Positions 54,577 through 62,813 are shown, counted from the first letter of the stretch. The stretch is 64,000 bases of DNA from Calothrix sp. NIES-2098 (GCA_002368175.1 AP018172.1:1486001-1550000); one strand, 5' to 3'. Notes: generated by a model from the sequence alone, not told the origin. Numbers and translations are program-made.

Positions 54577-54786
54577 TTAAGGCACAAGTGGATGTATTTC
54601 CCCTTCACCCGCAAGACGGTTAGCAATCCAATATATGCCTACATGGTGAAATTCACTACGTGTGTGTAAGCGTATCACTTCTTCACGAATACGCGCACAG
54701 TCTTCTTCACTTAATTGTGCGCCGTGAATCCCACAGTCACGACGAATAAAGTCATCTGTTAAGTAAGCCAACGCATCATGTTGCAT
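54577..54786 (-). CDS. Small hypothetical protein
   Basis: 69 aa: residues include LTDDFIRRDCGIHGAQLSEE and FHHVGIYWIANRLAGEG. Soluble, His/Cys-containing, no known motif. It lies between two divergently or convergently oriented blocks. It is a plausible gene because the frame is uninterrupted and compositionally normal, but no family is recognised. Confidence 0.4.
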   Translation of the reverse strand: MQHDALAYLTDDFIRRDCGIHGAQLSEEDCARIREEVIRLHTRSEFHHVGIYWIANRLAGEGEIHPLVP

Positions 54787-54974
54787 AGTCTTGACTGAGT
54801 TTTCTATAGGTACACCGTTAAAAACCTAAGAAGATGCACGCTCCCTTACAGACTGTAAAGGAAAAGTGCAATTGTACGCACAATTAACTACCTAAAGAAC
54901 ATAATAGTTCGTATGATTATACTAATGCTCTGTGAGGCTACACATTAACGCCTATAGGCTCAATATTGATAGGC

Positions 54975-55208
54975 TTACTCTTCTAGTTCTTCTGTAGTTT
55001 TAGCACCTACTTCCTCTTCTATCATCTCTAAAAACGCCTTTGCACTTAACCCAGAGTAACGCCACAGCCTAATAAGTTTATCTAAATTTACTGCTTTCTT
55101 AGCATTTTCAAAATGTAGATAATGCTTACAATCATAAAAGCCTAATTCTTTTGCTATTCTGTAGCCTGTAACATTTTTAGATTCTCTTATTTTTTTTATA
55201 AATTCCAT
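54975..55208 (-). CDS. Small HTH (Cro/CI-like) DNA-binding protein
   Basis: 77 aa. The pattern KIRESKNVTGYRIAKELGF, followed by YLHFENAKKAVNLDKLIRLWRYSGL, fits an XRE/Cro-type helix-turn-helix (five-helix fold) though the turn is short. The C-terminus is acidic. It is divergent from two small genes across a region with several hairpins, which are candidate operator or attenuator sites. It probably acts as a local repressor of the element. Confidence 0.6.
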   Translation of the reverse strand: MEFIKKIRESKNVTGYRIAKELGFYDCKHYLHFENAKKAVNLDKLIRLWRYSGLSAKAFLEMIEEEVGAKTTEELEE

Positions 55209-55259
55209 AATATCTACCTACAATTGAGTGAGTTCAATAATTGAAGCGAGTGATACATT

Positions 55260-55383
55260 TGCACCCTTGCGGGTGCAGGATTTAATTGAATTTTTTTCAA
55301 AAACGTAGGTTTTTTTCTTCACGAAGTATTGACTATTGGCATAATCGCCAATAGGCTTTCTAACATTGAAGCAAGACTTCAAT
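55260..55383. promoter_or_regulatory. Cluster of small hairpins between divergent genes
   Basis: Three stems are visible: TGCACCC (55260-55266) with GGGTGCA (55271-55277), followed by a T-rich tract; CTATTGGC (55333-55340) with GCCAATAG (55347-55354); and ATTGAAG (55365-55371) with CTTCAAT (55377-55383). They lie upstream of the membrane-protein gene at 55419 and of the leftward HTH gene, so may be operators or a leader attenuator. Confidence 0.5.
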
Positions 55384-55418
55384 ATCACTATTTAACAACT
55401 TAGTACGGGTAGATTTTT

Positions 55419-55664
55419 ATGGAGGGAGAAGAGAAATTTAAACATTCGCCTAATCACATTAAAGAATTAAACGTAATGTATTTTTCAGCATTGACACACT
55501 CAAGAAAAAAATTTCAAGACGAAGTAGTTAACTTTCAAAAAGCAACTACTGAACGATTGGACAATGTAGAGAAGACTACACAAAGCTTGCAACTATTATA
55601 TGTAGTGCTTCTCTTTCTTGTCACGTCAATCCTTATAAAAACAATAGGAAGTTTAGTATGGTAA
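55419..55664 (+). CDS. Small coiled-coil membrane protein
   Basis: 81 aa. A charged N-terminal region and heptad-like stretch (FQKATTERLDNVEKTTQSL) lead to one C-terminal membrane helix (LYVVLLFLVTSILIKTIGSL). This tail-anchored shape recalls small holin-like or scaffold proteins, but no family is recognised. Its stop overlaps the next start (ATGGTAA). Confidence 0.5.
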   Translation: MEGEEKFKHSPNHIKELNVMYFSALTHSRKKFQDEVVNFQKATTERLDNVEKTTQSLQLLYVVLLFLVTSILIKTIGSLVW

Positions 55665-56113
55665 AAAATATTGAATTAATCAAGAGTGAAGCGGAAACAA
55701 AACAAGTAAGTCAAAAAAAACTTAAATCTGAGCTTGCTCAATTCTGGGGTACCACAATGTATTATAAACACCCTTTATTTCCTTACTTTTTTTTGACTGA
55801 TGGCACCCATTATTTACGAGAAGAGGCAAAATGTCATTGGCTGTTTGATCGGATTGCCGTATTACAACGCGATCCAGCAATTGAATCACACCCTAAGCTA
55901 CAAGAAATTCAATTTTGGATCTTAAAAGTACGGGCTAATAAACACGCAACACTCGTGTGCGAGTGGGACAAAGGCCAAATGGTGCTTGCAGACTTTATTC
56001 CCTACACAGACTTCCCGTTAGCTGCAATAAAGTTGTTTGTGCAGCCGCTCTATCTCAATCCTGAGAGTGCCACTCGTTCGGGCTGGGTCTGTCACCTTCC
56101 GAGCGAATATTAA
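55658..56113 (+). CDS. Hypothetical protein
   Basis: 151 aa, soluble, aromatic-rich (TTMYYKHPLFPYFFLTDG, CHWLFDRIAVLQRDPAIE). No known motif, although single-domain proteins of this length and a DUF6876-like feel occur on cyanobacterial plasmids; I do not claim the family. It is translationally coupled to the small membrane protein upstream and followed by a long hairpin. Confidence 0.5.
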   Translation: MVKNIELIKSEAETKQVSQKKLKSELAQFWGTTMYYKHPLFPYFFLTDGTHYLREEAKCHWLFDRIAVLQRDPAIESHPKLQEIQFWILKVRANKHATLVCEWDKGQMVLADFIPYTDFPLAAIKLFVQPLYLNPESATRSGWVCHLPSEY

Positions 56114-56122
56114 AAAAGTCGT

Positions 56123-56163
56123 CTCCTAGTTATCAACAGCCTATGGCTGTTGATAACTAGGAG
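56123..56163. repeat. Perfect 19-bp stem hairpin
   Basis: Bases 56123-56141 and 56145-56163 are exact reverse complements around a 3-base loop (TAT). The arm starts CTCCTAGTTATC. Such a long perfect stem just upstream of the relaxase region could be an oriT-associated hairpin, a primase site, or a terminator for the small genes. Confidence 0.7.
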
Positions 56164-56251
56164 GAAGTTTCCCACAATCGCACGGCTACGACCCCTTTGT
56201 CGGGGGTCTTCGCCTCCGGCTCATGTGGAAAACTTGTATTTTCTGTAGTGT

Positions 56252-56383
56252 CTATTCGGCGAACGTTCGCCGAATAGGTGCCGAATATTCGGCGACTCCC
56301 GCACGCGGTAGCCGCCGAATATCCGTTCTTTTTTTAGGTTATTTTTTTCTTTTTTATATAAATAGGAGCCGAACAAGGTTCGG
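56252..56383. other. Candidate origin of transfer (oriT) palindrome cluster
   Basis: A perfect 26-base palindrome covers 56252-56277 (half-site GTTCGCCGAATAG). A 14-base palindrome GCCGAATATTCGGC covers 56280-56293, another half-site CCGAATAT lies near 56314, and CCGAAC/GTTCGG stem occurs at 56369-56383. The repeated word GCCGAATA suggests protein-binding iterons. The cluster lies 60-190 bases before a MobF relaxase gene, the usual place for oriT. No nick site was identified. Confidence 0.5.
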
Positions 56384-56443
56384 ACACATTTGCATCAAGA
56401 TGCCTCTATTTTAAAAGAATACAGCACGTGAAAGGGGCATCCT

Positions 56444-58267
56444 ATGAACTCCATCGGCATCGTTCATGCAGGGCGCGAAGACTACTACAACAAGTTAGGA
56501 AAAGAAGACTACTACACCAGTGAAATTGACCCCAGAGGAAGTTTCCACGGGAGAGGCGCTGCTCGCCTTCGCATTGAGAACACCAAGATTCAACAGCAAG
56601 ACGAACGCCTCAAGCATTTATTTCAAGGAAAATCCCCTGATGGCACCACCACCCTTCGTCAAGGTGCCTACCAGTCCAGAGACTACACCATCTGGACATA
56701 CACTAATCCCGACACCCAGAAGGTACAGACCTTTCGCTCAGAAAAATATATTCCTGAGGCATTAAAAGACAAGGTGACTGAAACGAAAAAAACCTACCGA
56801 TCTGTTGTCGGCTACGATAACGTGATGAGTGCGCCTAAGGATGTCTCCGTGCTGTGGAGTCAAGCGCCCAATAATGCCCTGCGCGAACAACTGCACCGTA
56901 TGCATATACGTGCCGTCAATGACGCGATCGCCTACTTAGATCAGCACGCTTGTTACACGCGGGCAGGGCATAACGGTACTACCCACGAAAAAGCAGAAGG
57001 TGTATTTGCTGTATTCCACCACACCACAAGCCGAGAGCTTGACCCGCAATTACACAGCCATATTCTTATGCTCAACATTGGCTTTAATGAGCAGGGTGAG
57101 GCGCGCGCCTTAGATGGGAAAAAAATCCTTGAGCAGCGCTATGCCGCAGGCATGGTCTACCAAAATGCGCTCCGCCGCCAATTAGAGCAAGAATTAGGCG
57201 TCAACACCTACAATCGCCCATTTGAAAAAGGAAAAGGCATTACCTTTGGCATCGAAGGTATCTCTACCGATCTCTCGCGTGCCATGAGTACGCGCGCACA
57301 GCAAATCGAAGCGCGAATTACACCTCAAATGTCAGGGGCAGAGGTTCGTGCAGAAGCGTTAAAGTCAAGAAAACCCAAAGACTTACAGGTAAATACCGCG
57401 CAGCTCTTTGCGAAGTGGCAGCAACAAGGTAACGACTACGGGTTTCGATGGGCAAAAGTCGTCAATCGCCAACACCGTCAAGAAAAGGTAGATATACAGA
57501 AGCTACACCGCTCAATTGCCACGTCACTCCAGTGTAAACAGAAAGACCGCCCCCTACGAGAATCACACCTGTTTAATGCTGTCTTAGGCGCATCCAAGGG
57601 CAGACTCTCAACTGAACAGGCACAACAGCTTGTAGACACCTATAAAACGCAGTACCTACGTCCGGTGACGGTAAATACTTTAGTCAAAGAACGCGCCGCA
57701 GACAACCAACCGACGCGCTATGAGGTAGACGCACAAGAAACCTGTTATCAGCTCAATGCGGAAGGGAAAAAACTAGTCGAGTATAAGTCACTCCAAGAAA
57801 AGTTATGGTCAGGAGCCAAGACCGTCATCACCTGGCATCAACAACAGCGGCGTAAAGTTCGTCAACAAGAATACCTCAAGAAGAAAGCAGACCACCGTCA
57901 GTTTAACCGCCGCATGACGATGCTCTATGCCACAGGCAGCATTACCCGTCGCCAATACCTGCAATTCACTCAAGGCAAAGGCTTACCACAGAGTGAATTT
58001 AGCATCACGGTGTATCAAGCCTTTGGATTAATCTCCAAAAAACAGGCGGATTATCTCCGTCAGAAACCACACTATGCCGCACAACGGCAGCAGCGGCTCT
58101 TAGCGTGGGAGCTACGTACCAACAGAATCTCAGTAGAAGAATTGGAGTCAAGGAAGATAACCGGACTTACGCCAGCGCAGGTAAAGGAGGTGATTGCTAA
58201 GGTGACGGAGCAAAAATCCTCATCTGCCTCACGCGGCTACGAACGTCAACGCGAACGGGAACGGTAG
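56444..58267 (+). CDS. MobF/TrwC-type conjugative relaxase (no helicase domain)
   Basis: 607 aa, with AAAGGGG before the ATG. The TrwC relaxase domain is recognisable: an N-terminal Tyr-rich start (YY at 14-15 and 23-24), SAPKDVSVLWSQAP, and the three-His metal site HHTTSRELDPQLHSHILML (His192/193, His204, His206). The C-terminal 300 residues are helical and basic; the helicase part found in full-length TrwC/TraI is absent. Relaxases nick oriT and carry the strand to the recipient. A candidate oriT lies just upstream, and a coupling ATPase is encoded 1.4 kb away. Confidence 0.88.
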   Translation: MNSIGIVHAGREDYYNKLGKEDYYTSEIDPRGSFHGRGAARLRIENTKIQQQDERLKHLFQGKSPDGTTTLRQGAYQSRDYTIWTYTNPDTQKVQTFRSEKYIPEALKDKVTETKKTYRSVVGYDNVMSAPKDVSVLWSQAPNNALREQLHRMHIRAVNDAIAYLDQHACYTRAGHNGTTHEKAEGVFAVFHHTTSRELDPQLHSHILMLNIGFNEQGEARALDGKKILEQRYAAGMVYQNALRRQLEQELGVNTYNRPFEKGKGITFGIEGISTDLSRAMSTRAQQIEARITPQMSGAEVRAEALKSRKPKDLQVNTAQLFAKWQQQGNDYGFRWAKVVNRQHRQEKVDIQKLHRSIATSLQCKQKDRPLRESHLFNAVLGASKGRLSTEQAQQLVDTYKTQYLRPVTVNTLVKERAADNQPTRYEVDAQETCYQLNAEGKKLVEYKSLQEKLWSGAKTVITWHQQQRRKVRQQEYLKKKADHRQFNRRMTMLYATGSITRRQYLQFTQGKGLPQSEFSITVYQAFGLISKKQADYLRQKPHYAAQRQQRLLAWELRTNRISVEELESRKITGLTPAQVKEVIAKVTEQKSSSASRGYERQRERER

Positions 58268-58425
58268 ATATCAAGTGCATAGGAGCGTAGGAGCATCAAG
58301 TACACAATGTATCTATTAATTTTTATGTGCATCATCCGGTCATAAACGATAACACCTAAAAGGTTATATCTTAACAGCATCATACCTACGCACCAATGAC
58401 GTAAGTATGATGGTTAACCTATTAC

Positions 58426-58980
58426 TCATTCTTCCTCTACATTCACTTCATCATCCACTTCCTCCTCATGTTCCTCCTCGTCTTCTTCTCCTGCGCCTAA
58501 TCCGCCTACGTTAGGTACAGTATAGGAAGCTACATCATAATAATCAGTCCGTTGCTGTGTTCGCACATTCTCTTCATAGTCAACAAATGACTGATGAAAT
58601 TCCCCCGATTGAATCAGGGCAATAAACTCTTGCTCCACTATGAAGGGAATAAGCGGTAACACCTTTCGTACTGCCTCGCGTGCTTCTGCCTGCATAAATC
58701 CTTTCACTGTCTGCGCGACGGCATCGGTGAAAAGAGTTCCTCCAGGAGACGCTGACGGAGGCGGCGTTGCTTGCGCGTTGCCGACGCCAAAATGCTGCCG
58801 TATTTCTTTACTGCTATAGCCTTCTTTTCTCATCTGTTCGGCAACATCAAAGATTGAGTGAATCTCCTCATCGGTAAACACGCTTTTTTTCGTGTTGAGG
58901 CCACAATCTTTTAAGTGCTCATGGAGCGTTGAATTCCCGAGGTGATACTTATCGCGTAGGTTTTTCTTCGTGTAAGGCAT
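58426..58980 (-). CDS. HTH-like protein with acidic tail
   Basis: 184 aa from the ATG at 58978-58980. N-terminal MPYTKKNLRDKYHLGNST and CGLNTKKSVFTDEEI are related to the small paralogues upstream (MTYYTKKDL... CGLSTARRKYTAEEI). A Pro/Ser/Ala linker, a helical domain and a long Glu/Asp C-terminal tail (GAGEEDEEEHEEE) follow. The gene overlaps the previous one by 32 bases. It seems a longer, divergent member of the small HTH family duplicated next to the coupling ATPase gene. Function unknown; DNA binding suspected. Confidence 0.5.
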   Translation of the reverse strand: MPYTKKNLRDKYHLGNSTLHEHLKDCGLNTKKSVFTDEEIHSIFDVAEQMRKEGYSSKEIRQHFGVGNAQATPPPSASPGGTLFTDAVAQTVKGFMQAEAREAVRKVLPLIPFIVEQEFIALIQSGEFHQSFVDYEENVRTQQRTDYYDVASYTVPNVGGLGAGEEDEEEHEEEVDDEVNVEEE

Positions 58981-59221
58981 AGGTGGGTAACGTCTTATGT
59001 AAAGAAACATTTATCGTGCGTAAGCCAAAGTACTGCGCTACCTCCTCCACGGTGTGCCTTGCCTCAAACAGTTGGCGCGCCAATTGAAAGCGGGTGGTAA
59101 TTTCTTCGGCGGTATACTTCCTGCGTGCGGTGGAGAGGCCACAGGCTTTTAAGGTACGGTAGACCGTGGTATCAGCAATCTTATACTCGCGCGCTAAGTC
59201 TTTTTTCGTGTAGTAGGTCAT
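58949..59221 (-). CDS. Small HTH-like protein, copy C
   Basis: 90 aa, the complete-looking member of a tandem family. The first 70 residues (MTYYTKKDLAREYKIADTTV, TAEEITTRFQLARQLF, VEEVAQYFGLRTINV) have two helix-turn-helix-like units. Its ATG overlaps the stop of copy B (ATGA). Related copies lie at 59218-59382 and 59386-59697. Likely a DNA-binding protein accompanying the coupling ATPase. Confidence 0.6.
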   Translation of the reverse strand: MTYYTKKDLAREYKIADTTVYRTLKACGLSTARRKYTAEEITTRFQLARQLFEARHTVEEVAQYFGLRTINVSLHKTLPTYALHEEKPTR

Positions 59222-59382
59222 TCTTTCCTCCTGCGCTCAACCATCATGCCAAAGATGGTCATTTCTTCGACGGTGTACTTCCTGCGCGCCGTGGAGAGGT
59301 CACAGGCTTTTAAAGTACGGTAGACTGTGGTGTCAGCAATCTTAAACTTTTGCGCTAAGTCTTTTTTGGTGTAGTAGGTCAT
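59218..59382 (-). pseudogene. Truncated HTH-like copy B, with a traG 3'-end fragment
   Basis: 54 codons: the first 42 match the HTH family (MTYYTKKDLAQKFKIADTTV...KYTVEE), then it switches to MTIFGMMVERRRKE, which is a copy of the last residues of the coupling ATPase (AIFGMMFKREEKE) including the ATGA overlap with the next gene. It is therefore a hybrid made by recombination between the tandem units. Confidence 0.6.
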
Positions 59383-59385
59383 CAC

Positions 59386-59697
59386 TTAATCATGTTGAAA
59401 GGTTAAGTTATCTAAAATACCTGGCATTATTTTCCCGATGAAAAGAAATTCATCCATGAATATATAGGTGGGGGTAGTGGTGTGATTGAGCGCGTGTGCG
59501 CAAAAGTACTGCGCTACCTCCTCTACGGTGTGCCGTGCCGCAAACAGTTGGCGAGCGACTTTAAAGCGGGTGGTAATTTCTTCAGCGGTGTACTTCCTCC
59601 GTGCAGTGGAGAGGCCACAAGCTTTTAAGGTGCGGTAGACCGTGGTGTCAGCAATCTTATACTCGCGCTCTAAGTCTTTTTTGGTGTAGTAGGTCAT
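59386..59697 (-). CDS. HTH-like copy A fused to an internal traG fragment
   Basis: 103 aa. Residues 1-65 are nearly the same as copy C. The C-terminus (YIFMDEFLFIGKIMPGILDN, then LTFQHD) is a degenerate copy of the coupling ATPase's Walker B region (residues 346-371). This tail does not fold as an ATPase on its own, so it looks like a recombination scar. Its ATG overlaps the coupling ATPase stop (ATGA). It may still supply the HTH domain. Confidence 0.55.
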   Translation of the reverse strand: MTYYTKKDLEREYKIADTTVYRTLKACGLSTARRKYTAEEITTRFKVARQLFAARHTVEEVAQYFCAHALNHTTTPTYIFMDEFLFIGKIMPGILDNLTFQHD

Positions 59698-61448
59698 TCT
59701 TTTTCCTCGCGCTTAAACATCATGCCAAAGATGGCTTCTAGTTCTTTTTCAATCAGTGCTAAGGTTTCTACCCGTAGGGCGTACTGGAGTGGATCGTCAA
59801 CGTTTAAAAACTCTTCTCGCCACGCCGTATTATTCACCGTCTGTTGTACCTGTTGGTACGTGTGTGGTGTCTGCTGTTTTGTCGGTGACGGCATTCTCAA
59901 ATACTGGGCGGGTTTTTGGATCATGCCTGGCACGTTGGCTTTACGGGGGCGTAATGTTTCAATGTCTTTCCCTGATTTCCAGCAGCGATAAAACATGCCA
60001 CGGGTAAACGGAGAGAGAAAAAAGTAATGAAGCCCGTCATAGTAGCTTGTATCAGGCATATCCATAAAATCACTGGTAATAAAGCGGGTACGCTCTACCA
60101 GAGCTTCGGCACTCCCCATAGACGCACCTTGTGCCGTGCGCTGGCTGCTGGCATGGGATTCAAAACAGCGCTGGGTGCCCGCAAGTTTGACTGACCACTC
60201 GGCAGTCGTAGGCGATTCAGTGCGGCATAAAATTTTAAAACTACAGTTATTGGCGATCGTCTCTGCCCCATACACGCCGTACTGATCCATTAACTGCTCA
60301 ATGCCTTGGCAGGTGAGATACAGCGACACCCCTTTACTGCGTTGAAAGGTTAAGACATCTAAAATGCCAGGCATTTTCCCGATAAAAGGAAATTCATCCA
60401 TGAACACAAAGGTATCAGGGTATTCCTTGCTTCCTGGACGAGCATTGTAGTGATTGACAAAGGTTTGAAACATCGCCCGCATAATCGGACTGGATGATTT
60501 TTTCGCCGATAAATCTTGGCTAATCACCACAATGCCTTCGCCTTGCATAAACTCCTTAATGGAGAACCAACGCTCACGCGGTGTGTAGTATTGATGAGCG
60601 GCGGCGGTCTGAAAATGGAGCATCTTAAACAGTACGCCTAAGAGCACCCCATCACGAGTTTTATCGGCATTTCCCTCAAGAAGGCGCTCGGCGATCGCGG
60701 TGCCAAATTCGGTATGGCGAAGTATTTTTGCTAATTCAGGGGCACGTGCTAAACAGGCATTGTAAATATCAAACAGTCCCCACTTTCCAGGTTGCTGCTG
60801 CTCATAGTACTCAGCACTGCCGATAGCGATACCTTGCTCTCCTTGTGCCCAAAACGGATCGCCTTGGTCTGGTGTCGGCAGCAGTATCTCCATCATTTCC
60901 ATAAGATACTCAAGCCGCCCGTCACAGTCTTTGGCGATATCCCAGGCGTAGCCTGCCACACCACCTTCTGGGTGGATGGCGCGATTATCACTGATGTTGA
61001 GGTAGTACAGTGGCACCTGCTGCTGCGTTGCAAAGTGGGCGGCAATCGGGAGAAAGTCCCCTTTGGTGTCAAACAGCACCACCTTTACCCCAGAGCCTTT
61101 TTTACAGTGCGAGAGCGCCCAGGCCATTGAGATCTCTAACAACAGAGATTTACCAGAGCCAGAGGTGCCAAGGCTTAAGGTGTGATGCTTTAAGCGATCG
61201 CGGGGAATATAAAAACCGCCGTAGTAGAGAAATTCATTTAATTTCCAGTCTTTGACTAATATTTCTGGTTGCTGAATGACGAAGGGAAGGTTGGGGCCAC
61301 GCACAGGCGGGGGGACATCCAGCAGGTGGTCAAGGGAGGTATCGCCTTGTAAATACTGGTGTCTTTGCGGGGGGTACTGGGCGGGATTGATTCGTTTTAG
61401 TTGATTATTGCGTGGAGAGTTCATCTCACCGCGTCCGTAACGTTGCAT
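59694..61448 (-). CDS. VirD4/TraG-type coupling ATPase
   Basis: 584 aa from the ATG at 61446-61448, with AAGGAG upstream. Walker A GTSGSGKS (94-101) and Walker B FVFMDE (347-352) with the coupling-protein pattern DEFPFIGKMPGILDVLTFQR identify a type IV coupling protein that links the relaxosome to a transfer channel. LYLTCQGIEQLMDQYG is the usual motif after it. No N-terminal membrane helices are seen, in contrast to TraD/VirD4. Upstream on the same strand are five small membrane proteins that might supply anchoring. No VirB4 or other T4SS core gene is in the window. Confidence 0.85.
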   Translation of the reverse strand: MQRYGRGEMNSPRNNQLKRINPAQYPPQRHQYLQGDTSLDHLLDVPPPVRGPNLPFVIQQPEILVKDWKLNEFLYYGGFYIPRDRLKHHTLSLGTSGSGKSLLLEISMAWALSHCKKGSGVKVVLFDTKGDFLPIAAHFATQQQVPLYYLNISDNRAIHPEGGVAGYAWDIAKDCDGRLEYLMEMMEILLPTPDQGDPFWAQGEQGIAIGSAEYYEQQQPGKWGLFDIYNACLARAPELAKILRHTEFGTAIAERLLEGNADKTRDGVLLGVLFKMLHFQTAAAHQYYTPRERWFSIKEFMQGEGIVVISQDLSAKKSSSPIMRAMFQTFVNHYNARPGSKEYPDTFVFMDEFPFIGKMPGILDVLTFQRSKGVSLYLTCQGIEQLMDQYGVYGAETIANNCSFKILCRTESPTTAEWSVKLAGTQRCFESHASSQRTAQGASMGSAEALVERTRFITSDFMDMPDTSYYDGLHYFFLSPFTRGMFYRCWKSGKDIETLRPRKANVPGMIQKPAQYLRMPSPTKQQTPHTYQQVQQTVNNTAWREEFLNVDDPLQYALRVETLALIEKELEAIFGMMFKREEKE

Positions 61449-61471
61449 AGGCTACACTCCTTACCTACACG

Positions 61472-61885
61472 TTATTCGTAGGTTTTTTTAGGTCGTTGAT
61501 ATTGCTCTGGAGATATTTGATTTTGCCTCGCTTGCTCTTCTCCTGCTTGTGCTGCCTGCTCTGCTTCAATGTCTTCTTCCTCCTCACGCAGCGACAGCAT
61601 TCCGCGATACTCATCAATATTGTTATGGAGGCGCTCAAGCCGATTATCAATCAACACAAGGTAGGCTAAATCGGGAATCACCAGGGCAGCCCCCACGAGG
61701 AGTGAGGACAACAGCCAGCGTTCTTCAATTGCCATACGCCACGCTTTACTCACCAGATGAAGGTTAGAGTAGGCCTCTCCTGGCATAGGAGGCTTTACTC
61801 CGTAGGCGACAAAGACAATCCCAAAGACAATGACAGACATTAGTTGTGCGACAAGCGTTGTTTCTGGATGGTAGAGTACTCTCAT
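61472..61885 (-). CDS. Small membrane protein, module member A2
   Basis: 137 aa. Two hydrophobic segments (MSVIVFGIVFVAYGV, LLSSLLVGAALVIPDLAYLVL), then a charged Glu/Gln-rich tail ending QISPEQYQRPKKTYE. It is a paralogue of the 62410-62769 protein (LLVGAAL, IDEYRGMLS/IEDYRAIMS, QYxRPKKxY). It is located 23 bases upstream of the coupling ATPase in transcription order, so likely co-expressed. Function unknown; could anchor the coupling ATPase. Confidence 0.6.
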   Translation of the reverse strand: MRVLYHPETTLVAQLMSVIVFGIVFVAYGVKPPMPGEAYSNLHLVSKAWRMAIEERWLLSSLLVGAALVIPDLAYLVLIDNRLERLHNNIDEYRGMLSLREEEEDIEAEQAAQAGEEQARQNQISPEQYQRPKKTYE

Positions 61886-61921
61886 AAGAATTGCTCACGA
61901 TAATGGGTAAAGAAAAGGTTG

Positions 61922-62341
61922 TTACGAGGTGACACGGGAGTAGTTCACCACACATGCTTCAAGAAACCCCAGCGATGCATAGGATATAAAGAGAAAGGGA
62001 ATAAAGCGTGCAATTGCTATGTAGCGTAAGCTGCATATAAAGTCATAGATGATTGGTGCGCTCGCATCACATTCAGGTCTATCTCGCCACTGATATAGTT
62101 TTAGATTCACCATCGTTCTTGTCTGCCGTACCACGGCAAAATCTGATGCTGCTTCTGTGATGAGGAAGAGGTAGCCCAGTATCACCACAATGCCAAAGAG
62201 TAGTTGCGTCTTCTCTATCTGAAAAAATGGTCGTGTGATCTCCTTAAAAGGACTCATCAACAGGCAATACAACAGCAGTGAACCGATAAGGGCAACGCCA
62301 ACGTAGGCGCAAGCTCGAAAAAGACGCTCTTGTTCATTCAT
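61922..62341 (-). CDS. Small membrane protein, module member B2
   Basis: 139 aa with about four membrane segments. It begins MNEQERLFRACAYVGVALIG and contains the conserved VNLKLYQWRDRPE and RFIPFLFISYASLGFLEACV. It is a paralogue of the 62814-63221 protein. The duplicated pair order (B, A, B, A in transcription) shows that a two-gene module was duplicated. Function unknown. Confidence 0.6.
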   Translation of the reverse strand: MNEQERLFRACAYVGVALIGSLLLYCLLMSPFKEITRPFFQIEKTQLLFGIVVILGYLFLITEAASDFAVVRQTRTMVNLKLYQWRDRPECDASAPIIYDFICSLRYIAIARFIPFLFISYASLGFLEACVVNYSRVTS

Positions 62342-62409
62342 AGGTACACAAGCAAAAAAGGATATCTGCGTTTTAAGAGAGAAAAATGAATTACCTGGTA
62401 AGGTAGCGC

Positions 62410-62769
62410 TTAGGGGTACGGTTTTTTAGGTCGCCGATACTGCTCAGGGGATAGCTGGTCGTGAAGACGCGCTTCTTCTTGCGCTTGCTCTTGTCGTGCA
62501 CGTTCCTCTTCTTCCTCAATGGCGCGTTGCGACATAATGGCGCGGTAGTCCTCGATGTTGTCATGTATCTGATCGAGTCCAGTTCCTATGAGGTGGAGAT
62601 GGCTCAGTTCACTGATAAGTAGCGCGGCACCCACAAGGAGGAAGGACACAAGCCAGCGCTCGGCAATCACATGGAATAAGGCATCGAATTGAAAGAGTGA
62701 CAGCACAATCACACCAAGGAGCGAATACATGCACACTCGGGTGTTTTCTTCATTATTAAACAGTTGCAT
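62410..62769 (-). CDS. Small membrane protein, module member A1
   Basis: 119 aa. Membrane segments YSLLGVIVLSLFQF and WLVSFLLVGAALLISELSHL are followed by IEDYRAIMSQRAIEEEEERA and a Gln/Glu-rich tail ending LSPEQYRRPKKPYP. It is the first copy of the A-type protein; the second is at 61472-61885. The conserved tail motif may be a binding site for a partner such as the coupling ATPase. Confidence 0.6.
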   Translation of the reverse strand: MQLFNNEENTRVCMYSLLGVIVLSLFQFDALFHVIAERWLVSFLLVGAALLISELSHLHLIGTGLDQIHDNIEDYRAIMSQRAIEEEEERARQEQAQEEARLHDQLSPEQYRRPKKPYP

Positions 62770-62813
62770 TCCTACCCTGCCTTTGTGGTAATGGTACGTT
62801 GGTATCGAGGGAG

